DNA of 64,000 nt from Paraburkholderia eburnea (GCF_002917095.1 NZ_PQGA01000014.1:62001-126000), one strand, 5' to 3'. Shown: positions 7,897-17,687, counted from the stretch's first letter. Program-made: numbers and translations. The notes: generated by a model not told the origin, from the letters alone.

Positions 7897-9360
7897 ATGC
7901 AGCCCCAGGGTATCGAAAGGGAGCAGGCCCAGTCCCGACAGCGTGGCCGCGACCAGGTTCACCCGTGCGACGAGCGCCTGCCGTTCGGCCAGCTTCTCAC
8001 GCTCGGCATCCAGCACGTGCTCGTGATGTACGCGGGCGCCGTGGCGGTGCCGCTCATCGTCGGCGGCGCCATCGGCCTGCCGAAAGATCAGGTCGCCTTC
8101 CTCATCAGCGCCGACCTGTTCGCCTGCGGCATCGCCACGCTGATCCAGACGCTCGGCCTGTGGATCTTCGGCATCCGCCTGCCCGTCATCATGGGCTGCA
8201 CGTTCGCCTCGGTCGGCCCGATGATCGCCATCGGCACCAATCCGCAGCTCGGCATTCTCGACATTTTCGGCTCGACCATTGCGGCGGGCGCGATCGGCAT
8301 CGTGATCGCGCCGCTGATCGGCAAGCTGTTGCGCTTCTTCCCGCCCGTCGTGGTGGGCACGGTGATCGCCGTGATCGGCCTGTCGCTGATGGAAGTGGGC
8401 ATCAACTGGGCCGCGGGCGGCGTGGGCAATCCGCATTACGGCGATCCGATCTATCTCGGCCTCTCGCTGATCGTGCTGATGCTGATCCTGCTCATCAACA
8501 AGTTCGGCCGTGGCTTCGTGGCCAATATCTCGGTGCTGCTCGGCATCGTTGCGGGCTTCGCGATCGCGATGGCGCTGGGCCGCGTGAGCCTCGACGGCGT
8601 CACGCACGCACCGTGGGTCGGCTTCGTCATGCCGTTCCACTTCGGCCTGCCGAAGTTCCACATCCTGCCGATCGCGACGATGGTGATCGTGATGTTCGTG
8701 ACCTTCATCGAATCGACCGGCATGTTCCTCGCCGTGGGCGACATGGTCGAGCGTCCCGTCGATCAGGCGACGCTCGTGCGCGGCCTGCGCGTCGATGGCC
8801 TGGGCACGCTGATCGGCGGCATTTTCAACTCGTTCCCGCACACTTCGTTCTCGCAGAACGTCGGCCTGATCGGCGTGACGGGCGTGAAGAGCCGCTACGT
8901 CTGCGCGATGGGCGGCGTGATCCTCGTGCTGCTCGGCCTGTTTCCGAAGATGGCGCAGATGGTGGCTTCGGTGCCGCCCTTCGTGCTCGGCGGCGCGGGG
9001 CTTGTGATGTTCGGCATGGTGGCCGCGAACGGCATCAAGGTGCTCTCGAAGGTCGATTTCGTGAAGAACCAGCACAACCTGTTCATCGTCGCGGTGAGCG
9101 TGGGCTTCGGCCTCGTGCCGGTGGTTTCGCCGCACTTCTTCTCGCAACTGCCGCCCGCTCTTTCGCCGATCTTGCATAGCGGCATCCTGCTGGCTTCGGT
9201 GTCGGCGGTCATCCTCAACATCATCTTCAACGGCGTGAAGAGCGAACGCGCCGCCGAGCGCGACATCCGCCGCGCCGGTCACGATCTCGACGGCCGCCAT
9301 GCGCACGATGCGTCAGGCGATCAGGCCGGTCAGGAAATGCCGCGCACGGCGGCGCACTAA
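7897..9360 (+). CDS. NCS2-family nucleobase:cation symporter (uric acid/xanthine/uracil type)
   Basis: An inner-membrane permease of 487 residues with 12-14 hydrophobic segments. The NCS2 signature QNVGLIGVTGVKSR, with the acidic residue of TFIESTGMF upstream, marks the substrate-binding helices. It should import a purine or pyrimidine base with a proton; similarity to the UacT/XanP/PbuX branch suggests xanthine or urate. ATG at 7897 follows GGAGAG at six bases; ATG at 7882 lacks such a site. The last 40 residues are hydrophilic with several His and Asp. It is a single-gene unit followed by two terminators. Confidence 0.9.
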   Translation: MQPQGIEREQAQSRQRGRDQVHPCDERLPFGQLLTLGIQHVLVMYAGAVAVPLIVGGAIGLPKDQVAFLISADLFACGIATLIQTLGLWIFGIRLPVIMGCTFASVGPMIAIGTNPQLGILDIFGSTIAAGAIGIVIAPLIGKLLRFFPPVVVGTVIAVIGLSLMEVGINWAAGGVGNPHYGDPIYLGLSLIVLMLILLINKFGRGFVANISVLLGIVAGFAIAMALGRVSLDGVTHAPWVGFVMPFHFGLPKFHILPIATMVIVMFVTFIESTGMFLAVGDMVERPVDQATLVRGLRVDGLGTLIGGIFNSFPHTSFSQNVGLIGVTGVKSRYVCAMGGVILVLLGLFPKMAQMVASVPPFVLGGAGLVMFGMVAANGIKVLSKVDFVKNQHNLFIVAVSVGFGLVPVVSPHFFSQLPPALSPILHSGILLASVSAVILNIIFNGVKSERAAERDIRRAGHDLDGRHAHDASGDQAGQEMPRTAAH

Positions 9361-9403
9361 GGTGCGCTAGCACCGACGGGCACACCGGGTCGACGCGAGA
9401 GGT

Positions 9404-9440
9404 GCCCCGAGCGCGCATTGGGCGCGTGCCGGGGCCTTTT
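9404..9440 (+). terminator. First of two tandem terminators after the NCS2 permease
   Basis: GCCCCG (9404-9409) pairs with CGGGGC (9430-9435), with GCGCGC inner pairing, followed by TTTT. Confidence 0.6.
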
Positions 9441-9448
9441 GCTGGTTT

Positions 9449-9478
9449 GGCGTCACGGGAAACCGTGACGCCTTTTTT
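9449..9478 (+). terminator. Strong intrinsic terminator after the NCS2 permease
   Basis: Perfect 10-bp stem GGCGTCACGG (9449-9458), GAAA loop, complementary arm to 9472, then six T. Confidence 0.93.
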
Positions 9479-9641
9479 ATGGGTGCCAGCCATCGGCATC
9501 AAACAATCAAAGGTATTCGATAGCGACAAGCCAGGCGCCTGCCTAAGATGCGGCCACATCAGAGGCAATCGCGCCGCGCCGGTCCCGTAACGCATCCCAT
9601 CATGCGGTCCCCCGCTCGCGCATCATTCAGCAGAGGCCGGC

Positions 9642-11084
9642 ATGTTCAAGAAAACCGTTGATTCGTGGGATGTCTTCGATACGCTCGTGGGGCGTTTTCA
9701 TATCCTGCCCGAAAGCGTCTTCGACCTGATGGCGCCAAAGACCGGTCTGCCAGGCTTCAAGGCCGCACGTCTGCAGGCCCAGCGCGATCTGGACGCCATC
9801 GGCAAGCCTTACGATCTGCGCGAAATCTACCGGCAGTTCTGCCGCTCCACGGGAGCCGACGCTCGCACGACGGCACCGGCACTGTTTGCTCTCGAAGTCG
9901 CGACGGAACTCGAACAACTCATTCCCGTGCGCGCGCAAATCTCGCAGGTCGCGCGCGGCGACCTGATCGTGTCGGACATGTATATGCCCGAAGACGTCAT
10001 CACCGACATCCTCCAGCGCGTTTGCGGGCTTCGGCAGAATCGTTATCCGCCGGTCGTGGGCAACTGGGGCAAGAGTACCGGCACCGTCTGGACAGCGATC
10101 CTGCAGCACTACATCGTGCGCCGTCATCACGGGGACAACCTGCACGCGGACATCGCCGTGCCGCAGCGCTTTCGCCTCAGCACGCAGCACGTGACGGATA
10201 CCGGCGTGACGCCGTGGGAAAACACCTTGCTGCAGGCCGGAATGAAGGAAGCCGCTCTGGCGCTGCGCGAGGTGCGTCTGCGTTGTATGCCCGCAAGCGC
10301 GGGGGCATTCGAACATGCCGTGGCCGGCGAATTCCTTGCGATGCTCCTGCTCTACGCGCTCTTCCTGCGGCTTCACGCAGAGGAACACGATATCCGCCAC
10401 TATCTGTTCGCCGCGCGCGAAGGCGTCCACCTGTCCGCCGTGTTCCGGGCGCTGATGCCGGGTTTCGATAGCGAGACCATCGACTTCAATCGCCGCCTGC
10501 TGGCCTCCGGTTGCGCGGATAGCTGGTTTCGCTCGCGCATCACGCCACACAGCGCCATCGTCGATGTGGTCGGTACCGGGCGCAGCGTCGGGCAATTTTG
10601 CACGCGAACGGACACTTCGGTGCCGCTCGTCACGCTGCTGGCCACCAGCAAAGCGCTATTGAACGCGCAAGAGATCGCGACGCGCGAGCGGATCGGCTTT
10701 CATGCGATCGTGGAGGCGTCGTGCGCGGAACAGAAGTTCGACGCGATAGAAGCGCTGATGGATCCGGGTTATCCGTCGGTTCACGAGCTGGCCATCGACG
10801 CGGGGTCGCGTGCCGTCGTGCGTGTGATGACACCCGACGACCAGACGCAACGTGAGCGGGAGTGCGCGCTCTTCGTGGCCAACGCCGTGGGCGAACTCGT
10901 CGAGGTGATCCACCGGCGCTCGCTGCGCTTCGACGGCGTGAGCAAGGCGCAGATCAAACCGCTGTTGCACCAGGCGGTGGACAAGCTGCAGCAACTTCAG
11001 CATCACGTCAATTCGCCAAGCTACGCCCTGAAAAACAGCTATCCGCAGCGAACCTACGAGGCGGGGCAAAAGGCTACTGCGTGA
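9642..11084 (+). CDS. HAD-superfamily protein of the COG5610 type, orphan
   Basis: A 480-residue cytoplasmic protein. Residues 8-14 read SWDVFDT, matching HAD motif I with Asp10 as nucleophile; position +2 is Phe rather than Asp, as in dehalogenase-like members. VSDMYMP near residue 111 fits motif II, and GNWGKSTGTVW near 145 could provide the motif III lysine. A second half (residues 240-480) has the YLFAAREGVHLS and VDVVGTGRSV patterns seen in large HAD proteins of polysaccharide clusters (COG5610, from memory). No glycan genes are nearby. The start follows AGAGG. It sits alone between terminators, and its codon use looks less GC-biased than its neighbours, suggesting an insertion. Confidence 0.7.
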   Translation: MFKKTVDSWDVFDTLVGRFHILPESVFDLMAPKTGLPGFKAARLQAQRDLDAIGKPYDLREIYRQFCRSTGADARTTAPALFALEVATELEQLIPVRAQISQVARGDLIVSDMYMPEDVITDILQRVCGLRQNRYPPVVGNWGKSTGTVWTAILQHYIVRRHHGDNLHADIAVPQRFRLSTQHVTDTGVTPWENTLLQAGMKEAALALREVRLRCMPASAGAFEHAVAGEFLAMLLLYALFLRLHAEEHDIRHYLFAAREGVHLSAVFRALMPGFDSETIDFNRRLLASGCADSWFRSRITPHSAIVDVVGTGRSVGQFCTRTDTSVPLVTLLATSKALLNAQEIATRERIGFHAIVEASCAEQKFDAIEALMDPGYPSVHELAIDAGSRAVVRVMTPDDQTQRERECALFVANAVGELVEVIHRRSLRFDGVSKAQIKPLLHQAVDKLQQLQHHVNSPSYALKNSYPQRTYEAGQKATA

Positions 11085-11115
11085 GCACTGAAAGGCCGGA
11101 AAAAACACGCGGATA

Positions 11116-11146
11116 AAAAAACGCCACGGTCACCCGTGGCGTTTTT
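11116..11146. terminator. Bidirectional terminator between the HAD gene and the efflux operon
   Basis: Perfect 9-bp stem ACGCCACGG (11121-11129), TCAC loop, arm 11134-11142, flanked by an A-run and a T-run. Confidence 0.92.
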
Positions 11147-11171
11147 ACTTCGAGGTCTGCAGACGGACCGA

Positions 11172-12725
11172 TCAACCCGCCGTCGCAGCCGGCGCCGAAG
11201 CCGCCGCCGGTGCGCTGGCCGCGCCGTAATCGACCGGCGCATCGGCCGGACGCGGCGTCTCGCCTGCGTGCTCGATCCAGCCGCCGCCGAGTGCGCGATA
11301 CAGATCGACGAGGTTGGTCAGGCGCGCGAGGCGCGCCGTGATGAGCGCCTGCTGTGCCGTGTACAGGCTGGTCTGCGCGGTGAGCACCGGCAGATAGCTG
11401 TCCACGCCGTTCTTGTAGCGCAGTTCCGACAGGTCGAGGCCACGCTGGTTCGCGAAGGTGCTGCGTTCGAGCGCCCCGATCTGCTGATCGTAGGTGCCGC
11501 GCGCCGCCAGTCCGTCCGCCACTTCGCGGAATGCCGACTGGATCGCCTTCTCGTAGTTGGCGATTTCAATGCGCTTCTGCACGTTCGCGAGTTGCAGGTT
11601 CGCGATGTTCGAACCGCCTTCGAAGATCGGCAGCGTGACCTGCGGCACGAAACTCCATGCCGCCGTGCCGGCCTTGAAGAGGCCGCCGAGCGACAGGCTT
11701 TCGGTGCCGAACGCCGCCGTCAGCGAGATCTTCGGGAAGAACGCCGCACGCGCCGCGCCGATATTGGCGTTCGCCGCGAGCAGCGTTTCTTCGGCTTCCA
11801 TGATGTCCGGACGCCGCGTGAGCAGGTCGGACGGCAGGCCCTCCGGAATATCGGCGACGAGGTTCTGGCCGTCGAGCGGCAGGCCTTGCGGCAGGTCCGC
11901 CGGCAGCGGCTCGCCGATCAGCAGCACGAGCGCGTTCTCGGCCTGCGCACGGGCGCGCATTTGCGCCTGCAGGTTGGCCTGGGCGTTCTCGACCACGGTC
12001 TGCGCCTGACGCAGATCGAGTTCGGTGCCCGTGCCGGTCTCGAACTGGGCCTTCGTGATGTTGTACGAATCCTGCGCCGTCTTGAGCGTGTCCTGCGTGA
12101 CCTTCAGGAGGTCATCGTCGGAGAGCATCGTCAGGTACTGGTCCGCGACCTGCGAGACGAGCGAGATTTCCGCCGACTTGCGCGCCTGCGCCGTGGACAG
12201 GTACTGCGCCAACGCCTGGTCCTTCAGGCTGCGCACGCGGCCCCAGAAGTCGATTTCCCACGACGCCTGCACGCCCACGTTGTAGACGCTGTACGGATTG
12301 GTCGGCGCGGTCTGCAAGGCCGTCGGCACGCGCGTGCGCGTGTCGGTGCCCGTACCGTTGATGGCCGGGAACAGATCGGCGCGCGTGATCTGATACTGCG
12401 CGCGCGCCGCCTCGACGTTGAGCACCGAGACGCGCAGATCGCGGTTGTTCTTCAGCGCGATCGCGACCAGTTCCTGCAGACGCGCATCGATGAAGAAGTC
12501 GCGCCAGCCGATCTCGGTGGCGGCCGCGCCGTTGGCGCTGTGGCCAGCCGCCGCACCGCTCGCGCCGTTTGTGCCATTCGCACCATTCGCGCCCGGCTGC
12601 GTCGCATAGACGCCGCCCTGCGGGAAAGTCTGCGAAACCGGCGCGTCCGGGCGGTGATACCACGGCGCCATCGTGCAGCCCGCGAGGAGCGCTGCGGCCG
12701 CTGCAATTACGGATAGTTTATGCAT
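11172..12725 (-). CDS. oprB: RND efflux outer-membrane lipoprotein channel (OprM/NodT type)
   Basis: The TolC-like exit duct of a tripartite efflux pump, 517 residues. MHKLSVIAAAAALLAGC is a lipoprotein signal with Cys17 as the acylated residue. The two repeated coiled-coil halves of the OEP family are visible, including the EIDFWGRVRSLKDQALAQY block near residue 145 and the repeat LRQAQTVVENAQANLQAQ. The ATG lies one base after the stop of the inner-membrane gene, so the two are translationally coupled. Order adaptor-pump-channel with a divergent TetR gene matches BpeAB-OprB of Burkholderia; the symbol rests on that synteny. The Gly/Ala/Asn-rich stretch near residue 35 is low complexity. Confidence 0.9.
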   Translation of the reverse strand: MHKLSVIAAAAALLAGCTMAPWYHRPDAPVSQTFPQGGVYATQPGANGANGTNGASGAAAGHSANGAAATEIGWRDFFIDARLQELVAIALKNNRDLRVSVLNVEAARAQYQITRADLFPAINGTGTDTRTRVPTALQTAPTNPYSVYNVGVQASWEIDFWGRVRSLKDQALAQYLSTAQARKSAEISLVSQVADQYLTMLSDDDLLKVTQDTLKTAQDSYNITKAQFETGTGTELDLRQAQTVVENAQANLQAQMRARAQAENALVLLIGEPLPADLPQGLPLDGQNLVADIPEGLPSDLLTRRPDIMEAEETLLAANANIGAARAAFFPKISLTAAFGTESLSLGGLFKAGTAAWSFVPQVTLPIFEGGSNIANLQLANVQKRIEIANYEKAIQSAFREVADGLAARGTYDQQIGALERSTFANQRGLDLSELRYKNGVDSYLPVLTAQTSLYTAQQALITARLARLTNLVDLYRALGGGWIEHAGETPRPADAPVDYGAASAPAAASAPAATAG

Positions 12726-12726
12726 C

Positions 12727-15700
12727 TCAATGTCCTTCCTTGCCCGGGCCGTCGTTGCCGCCAGCGCCGCCACCATTGCCGCCACCCGTGCCGCCGTTGT
12801 CGGCGTCGTGGTCGTGCGCGTGGTGCTCTTCATAGTGCTGGAGCGCCACATCCGGGTCTTCCTTCTCGCCGGCGAACTTCGCGCGGATCACCACGAAGAA
12901 CATCGGGATCATGAAGATCGCGAGGAACGTCGCCGTCAGCATCCCGCCGATCACGCCCGTGCCGATTGCGTGCTGCGAAGCCGAACCCGCGCCGTTACTG
13001 ATCGCGAGCGGCAGCACGCCCAGAATGAACGCGAGCGAGGTCATCAGAATCGGCCGCAGACGCAGTCGGGCGGCTTCGAGCGCCGCTTCGATCGGGCCCA
13101 TGGTGCCTTCCGCCTGCAGGTCGCGGGCGAATTCCACGATCAGAATCGCGTTCTTCGCCGACAGACCCACGGTGGTCAACAGCCCCACCTGGAAGAACAC
13201 GTCGTTTTCCAGACCGCGCAGCGTCACCGCCAGCAGCGCGCCGAGCACGCCGAGCGGCACCACCATGATGACCGCGAACGGAATCGACCAGCTTTCATAC
13301 AGCGCCGCGAGACACAGGAACACGACGAGGATCGAGATGCCGTACAGGATAGGCGCCTGCGAACCCGACTGACGTTCCTGGAACGACAGGCCGGTCCACT
13401 CGTAGCCGATGCCCGCGGGCAGCTTCGCCGCGATCTGCTCCATCGCCGTCATCGCCTGGCCGGTCGACTTGCCCGTGCTGGCCGCCCCCTGGATTTCCAC
13501 CGCCGAGATGCCGTTGTAACGCTCGAGCTTCGGCGAACCGTAGGTCCACTGGCCGCTTGCGAACGAGCTGAACGGCACCATCCCGCCCGCGCTGTTGCGC
13601 ACGTACCAGAGGTCCAGATCGGTCGGCGACATCCGGAACGGCGCGTCGGACATCACGTACACCTTCTTGATCCGGCCATCGACGTCGAGGAAGTTGTTCA
13701 CGTACGACGAAGCCCAGCCGATCGAGAACGTGTTGTCCACCGCCGCCGACGTCACACCGAGCGCTTCAGCCTTCTCGCGGTCGATGTTGATCTGGTACTG
13801 CGGCGTGTCGTTCAGGCCGTTCGGACGCACGAGCGCAAGCGACGGATCCTTCGCCGCCATGCCGAGCAGCATGTTGCGCGCTTCCATCAGCTTCTCGTGG
13901 CCGACACCGCCGCGATCCTGCAGTTCGAAGTCGAAGCCCGATGCCGTGCCGAGTTCAGGAATCGACGGCGGATTCACCGGAATCACCATCGCGTCTTTGT
14001 AGCTCGAGTAGTGCGCGAACACGCGGCCGACCAGCGCCTGGACCTTCTGGTCCGCGTGCTGACGATCCTTGTAGTCCTTCATCCGCACGAACACGAGACC
14101 CGAGTTCTGGCCGCGACCCGCGAAGCTGAAGCCGTTCACCGTGAACGTCGACTCGACGATCGATTTTTCGTCGTTGAGCAGATAGTTCTGGATGTTGGCC
14201 AGCGTGCGCGCCGTGGTTTCCTGGGTCGAGCCCGAAGGCGTCTGCACGATCACGAACATCGTGCCCTGGTCCTCATCGGGCAGGAACGACTTCGGCAGGC
14301 GCACGAACAGGAAGCCCACCGCGACGATCACGGCCAGATAGATGATGAGCCAGCGGCCCGAGCGCTTGATGACGTGGTGCACGCCGCTGTGATACTTGTC
14401 GCGGCTCTTGTCGAACGTGCGGTTGAACCAGCCGAAGAAGCCCTTCTTCTCTTCGTGGTGGCCCTGCGGGATCGGCTTGAGGATGGTCGCGCACAGCGCC
14501 GGCGTCAGAATCAGCGCGACGAGCACGGACAGCACCATCGCCGCCACGATCGTCAGCGAGAACTGACGATAGATGGCGCCCACGGAACCGCCCGAGAACG
14601 CCACCGGCACGAACACGGCCGACAGCACGAGCGCCACGCCCACCAGCGCGCCGGTGATCTGGCCCATTGCCTTGCGGGTGGCTTCCTTCGGTGGCAAGCC
14701 CTCCTCCGCCATCACCCGCTCGACGTTTTCCACCACCACGATCGCATCGTCCACCAGCAGGCCGATAGCGAGCACGAGGCCGAACATCGACAGCGTATTG
14801 ATGGAGAAGCCCACCGCCGCCATGATCGCGAACGTACCCAGCAGCACCACCGGCACCGCGATCGTCGGAATCAACGTCGCGCGCAGGTTTTGCAGGAACA
14901 GGTACATCACGAGGAACACCAGCACGATGCCTTCCAGCAGCGTCTTGATCACTTCCTCGATCGACAGGCGCACGAACGGCGTCGTGTCATACGGGTACTT
15001 CACGACGAGGCCGTGCGGGTAGTACTTCGACAGATCGTCGATCTTCTGGCGCACGAGCTTCGCGGTCTGCAGCGCGTTGGCGCCCGTCGCGAGCTGAATA
15101 CCCAGACCGGCGGTCGGCGCACCGTTGTACTTCGTGTCGAAGTTGTAGTTTTCGCCGCCCAGACCAATGCGCGCCACGTCCTTCAGACGCACCTGCGAGC
15201 CGTCCTGATTCACCTTCAGCAGGATGTTGCCGAACTCTTCGGGCGTGTGCAGCAGCGTCGATTCGGTGATGGTCGCCTGGAACGACTGCCCCGCCACCGA
15301 CGGCGTGCCGCCCAGCTGACCGCCCGCGATCTGCACGTTCTGCGCGGTGATCGCGGCCGTCACGTCGCTCGGCGTGAGGCTGTAGTTGGTAAGCTTGTTC
15401 GGATCGAGCCACACGCGCATCGCGTACTGCGAGCCGAACAGCGTGACCGTACCCACGCCGTCGATACGGCTGACCGGATCTTCGATGTTCGACGCCACGT
15501 AGTTCGCGAGGTCGTACTTGGTCATGCTGCCGTCTTCGGACACGAACGCCAGCACCAGCAGGAAGCTGCTGCTCGATTTCGTGACCTTGATGCCGAGCTG
15601 CTGCACCACCTGCGGCAGAATCGGCGTGGCGAGCTGCAGCTTGTTCTGCACCTGCACCTGCGCGATGTCCGGATTGGTGCCCGCGGCGAAGGTCAGCGTA

Positions 15701-15969
15701 ATGGTGGCCGTGCCCGAGTCATCGGACGTGGACGACAGATACAACAGATGGTCGAGACCGCTCATCTGCTGCTCGATCACCTGGGTGACCGTGTCTTCCA
15801 CCGTCTTCGCCGACGCGCCCGGGTAGGTCGCGCTGATCTGGATCGACGGCGGCGCGATGGTCGGATACTGCGCGACCGGCAGCGTGAACACCGACGCCAC
15901 ACCCGCCAGCATCAGAATGATGGCGATCACCCACGCGAAAATCGGGCGATCGATAAAGAACTTTGCCAT
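12727..15969 (-). CDS. bpeB: RND multidrug efflux inner-membrane transporter (HAE-1, AcrB/MexB/BpeB type)
   Basis: The proton-driven drug pump of the inner membrane, 1080 residues with the two-times-six transmembrane plan and two large periplasmic loops. It opens with FIDRPIFAWVIAI, typical of HAE-1 pumps. The proton-relay pair is seen in GLLVDDAIVVVENVE near residues 400-415. A C-terminal tail of about 40 residues is rich in His, Glu and Gly (HYEEHHAHDHDADNGG), longer than in AcrB. Exports amphiphilic compounds through the downstream channel. It lies 15 bases after the adaptor gene, in an operon controlled by the operator at 17.5 kb. Confidence 0.95.
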   Translation of the reverse strand: MAKFFIDRPIFAWVIAIILMLAGVASVFTLPVAQYPTIAPPSIQISATYPGASAKTVEDTVTQVIEQQMSGLDHLLYLSSTSDDSGTATITLTFAAGTNPDIAQVQVQNKLQLATPILPQVVQQLGIKVTKSSSSFLLVLAFVSEDGSMTKYDLANYVASNIEDPVSRIDGVGTVTLFGSQYAMRVWLDPNKLTNYSLTPSDVTAAITAQNVQIAGGQLGGTPSVAGQSFQATITESTLLHTPEEFGNILLKVNQDGSQVRLKDVARIGLGGENYNFDTKYNGAPTAGLGIQLATGANALQTAKLVRQKIDDLSKYYPHGLVVKYPYDTTPFVRLSIEEVIKTLLEGIVLVFLVMYLFLQNLRATLIPTIAVPVVLLGTFAIMAAVGFSINTLSMFGLVLAIGLLVDDAIVVVENVERVMAEEGLPPKEATRKAMGQITGALVGVALVLSAVFVPVAFSGGSVGAIYRQFSLTIVAAMVLSVLVALILTPALCATILKPIPQGHHEEKKGFFGWFNRTFDKSRDKYHSGVHHVIKRSGRWLIIYLAVIVAVGFLFVRLPKSFLPDEDQGTMFVIVQTPSGSTQETTARTLANIQNYLLNDEKSIVESTFTVNGFSFAGRGQNSGLVFVRMKDYKDRQHADQKVQALVGRVFAHYSSYKDAMVIPVNPPSIPELGTASGFDFELQDRGGVGHEKLMEARNMLLGMAAKDPSLALVRPNGLNDTPQYQINIDREKAEALGVTSAAVDNTFSIGWASSYVNNFLDVDGRIKKVYVMSDAPFRMSPTDLDLWYVRNSAGGMVPFSSFASGQWTYGSPKLERYNGISAVEIQGAASTGKSTGQAMTAMEQIAAKLPAGIGYEWTGLSFQERQSGSQAPILYGISILVVFLCLAALYESWSIPFAVIMVVPLGVLGALLAVTLRGLENDVFFQVGLLTTVGLSAKNAILIVEFARDLQAEGTMGPIEAALEAARLRLRPILMTSLAFILGVLPLAISNGAGSASQHAIGTGVIGGMLTATFLAIFMIPMFFVVIRAKFAGEKEDPDVALQHYEEHHAHDHDADNGGTGGGNGGGAGGNDGPGKEGH

Positions 15970-15984
15970 GAAACAGGCTCCCTG

Positions 15985-17259
15985 TTATTGCGCAGCGGAG
16001 GCAGCGGGGGCGGATGCAGCGGGGGCAGGCGATGCGCCGGATGCGCCCGATGCCGCGCCTGCGTTCGCGTAACCCGAAGCCGTCGCCTGGTCCGCCGAAG
16101 GCGCGCCCGGCGGGGGCGGCGGCGGCAGATGCGCGTCCACGGCCTTGACCTCGGCGCCCGGCTTCACTTTTTCGGTGCCTTGCACGATCACGCGGTCGCC
16201 CGCGCTCAGGCCGCTTTCGACGATCCAGTCCTGGCCTTGCGAGCCCGACGTGACGACCGGATGCAGCTCGACCTTGTTCTGCTGGTTCACCACGAGCACC
16301 GTCGCCTGGCCCTTCTGGTCGTGCTGGACGCCCACTTGCGGCACGAGGAAGGCCTGATCGTTGGTGCCTTCGTCGATGCGCGCGCGCACGAACATGCCCG
16401 GCAGCAGCACGCGGTCCGGGTTCGGGAACAGCGCGCGGATCGTCACCGAGCCGGTGGTCTGATCGACCGTGACGTCGGTGAACTGGAGCTTGCCCTGCTG
16501 CGCATAGGTGCGGCCGTCTTCGAGCACGAGCGAGACCTTGGCGGCGTCGGGGCCGTTGGTCTTCAGGCGCCCTTCTTCGATCTCGCGGCGCAGCTTCAGG
16601 CCGTCGAGGCTCGACTGCGTGAGGTCCACGTACATCGGGTCCATCTGCTGCACGGTCGAGAGCAGCGTCGCCGCGCTCGCCTGCACGTAGGCGCCAGGCG
16701 TGACCTGCGAAATGCCGACCTTGCCGGTGATCGGCGAAAGCACGTCGGTGTAGCCCAGGTTGATCTGGGCGGTGTCGACCGAGGCCTTGCCGGCATCGAC
16801 GTCGGCCTGGGCCTGACCTTGCGCGGACACGGCGTTGTCGTAGTCCTGCTTGCTCACCGCGTTGGCCGAAACGAGCACCTTGTAGCGCGCGACGAGGGCG
16901 TTCTGCGTGACGAGATTCGCCTTCGCCTTCGCCAGCGACGCCTTGGCGTTATTGAGCGTGGCGATGTACGGCGCCGGATCGATCTTGTACAGGCGCTGAC
17001 CGGCCTTCACGACCGAGCCTTCGGTGAACTCGCGGCGCAGCACGATACCGTCGACCCGTGCGCGCACCTGCGCGACGAGGAACGCATTGGTGCGGCCCGG
17101 CAGTTCGGAGACGACCGGCACGGTGCTCGGCTGGACGGTGACGACACCCACTTCGGGAGTTTGCGGCGGCGGCGCCGACTGCTTTTGCCCGCACGCTGCG
17201 AGCACTACGGCAGCCGTCGCGAAGCTGATTAGGCGGAATGGAACCCGTTCGACGCGCAT
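15985..17259 (-). CDS. bpeA: RND efflux periplasmic adaptor lipoprotein (MexA/AcrA/BpeA type)
   Basis: The membrane-fusion protein linking pump and outer-membrane channel, 424 residues. A lipoprotein leader ends in LAACGQ (Cys at about residue 23). The lipoyl halves flank an alpha-hairpin with KASLAKAKANLVTQNALVARY, and the conserved PITGKVGISQVTPGAYVQ block follows. The last 45 residues are Pro/Ala/Ser-rich with a run of prolines, low-complexity and probably flexible. The start at 17259 has AGAGG six bases upstream; an in-frame start nine codons earlier is less likely. First gene of the efflux operon. Confidence 0.93.
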   Translation of the reverse strand: MRVERVPFRLISFATAAVVLAACGQKQSAPPPQTPEVGVVTVQPSTVPVVSELPGRTNAFLVAQVRARVDGIVLRREFTEGSVVKAGQRLYKIDPAPYIATLNNAKASLAKAKANLVTQNALVARYKVLVSANAVSKQDYDNAVSAQGQAQADVDAGKASVDTAQINLGYTDVLSPITGKVGISQVTPGAYVQASAATLLSTVQQMDPMYVDLTQSSLDGLKLRREIEEGRLKTNGPDAAKVSLVLEDGRTYAQQGKLQFTDVTVDQTTGSVTIRALFPNPDRVLLPGMFVRARIDEGTNDQAFLVPQVGVQHDQKGQATVLVVNQQNKVELHPVVTSGSQGQDWIVESGLSAGDRVIVQGTEKVKPGAEVKAVDAHLPPPPPPGAPSADQATASGYANAGAASGASGASPAPAASAPAASAAQ

Positions 17260-17687
17260 GGAGCGACCTCTGTCTATATCTGACAATTAAAAGCGTGCGG
17301 CGTCCTCAAAGAACGAGGACAACGACGCACGCCAGCATCTGGCAATACCTGACGAATAACCCGGTACTTCAAAGGCTCGATATCGGTCAGCAACATTCAT
17401 CCGGGCTCTATTCGCGCGCCACCGCGGGGGCGTCGCGCACTGGGGTTTCTACGACCGCTGGGCCAGTGACGGATATTAACCGGACATCACTTCTCGAGGT
17501 ATCCAGGTGGTGGGGTGGTATTATAGATACATTCGCGAATGAATGTTTAGGAACGCTTCAACCCACCCGAGGCGCGCCTGAAGAAGATTCCGCGCGTGAC
17601 ATCTATATTACAAATCAATACTTTGCTCGTCGGACCCCCAGATGCCTGGCCACCCCGTTAATCCGCCTGAAAGGCGCTAATTTCATC
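17260..17687. other. Divergent control region between the efflux operon and its regulator
   Basis: No gene. Contains the AcrR-like operator and the efflux -10 box described separately. AT content rises at 17518-17550 and again at 17600-17625. The open frame running into the regulator from 17238 has no similarity to TetR proteins and is not counted. Confidence 0.6.
17520..17547. promoter_or_regulatory. AcrR-like operator over the efflux-operon promoter
   Basis: A 24-bp imperfect palindrome at 17524-17547 with centre CGCG and arms TAGATACATT and AATGAATGTT, pairing at 7 of 10 positions. It closely resembles the E. coli AcrR operator in length, centre and the ACATT/AATGT arms. A consensus TATAAT for the minus-strand operon occupies 17525-17520, so repressor bound here would cover the -10/-35 region; the -35 itself is poor. 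Confidence 0.6.

Noticed and set aside
12673..17232. A 1519-codon open frame opposite the efflux operon
   Set aside because: It is antisense to three clear genes, Arg/His/Asp-rich with no domain, and follows from GC-biased third positions in the true genes.
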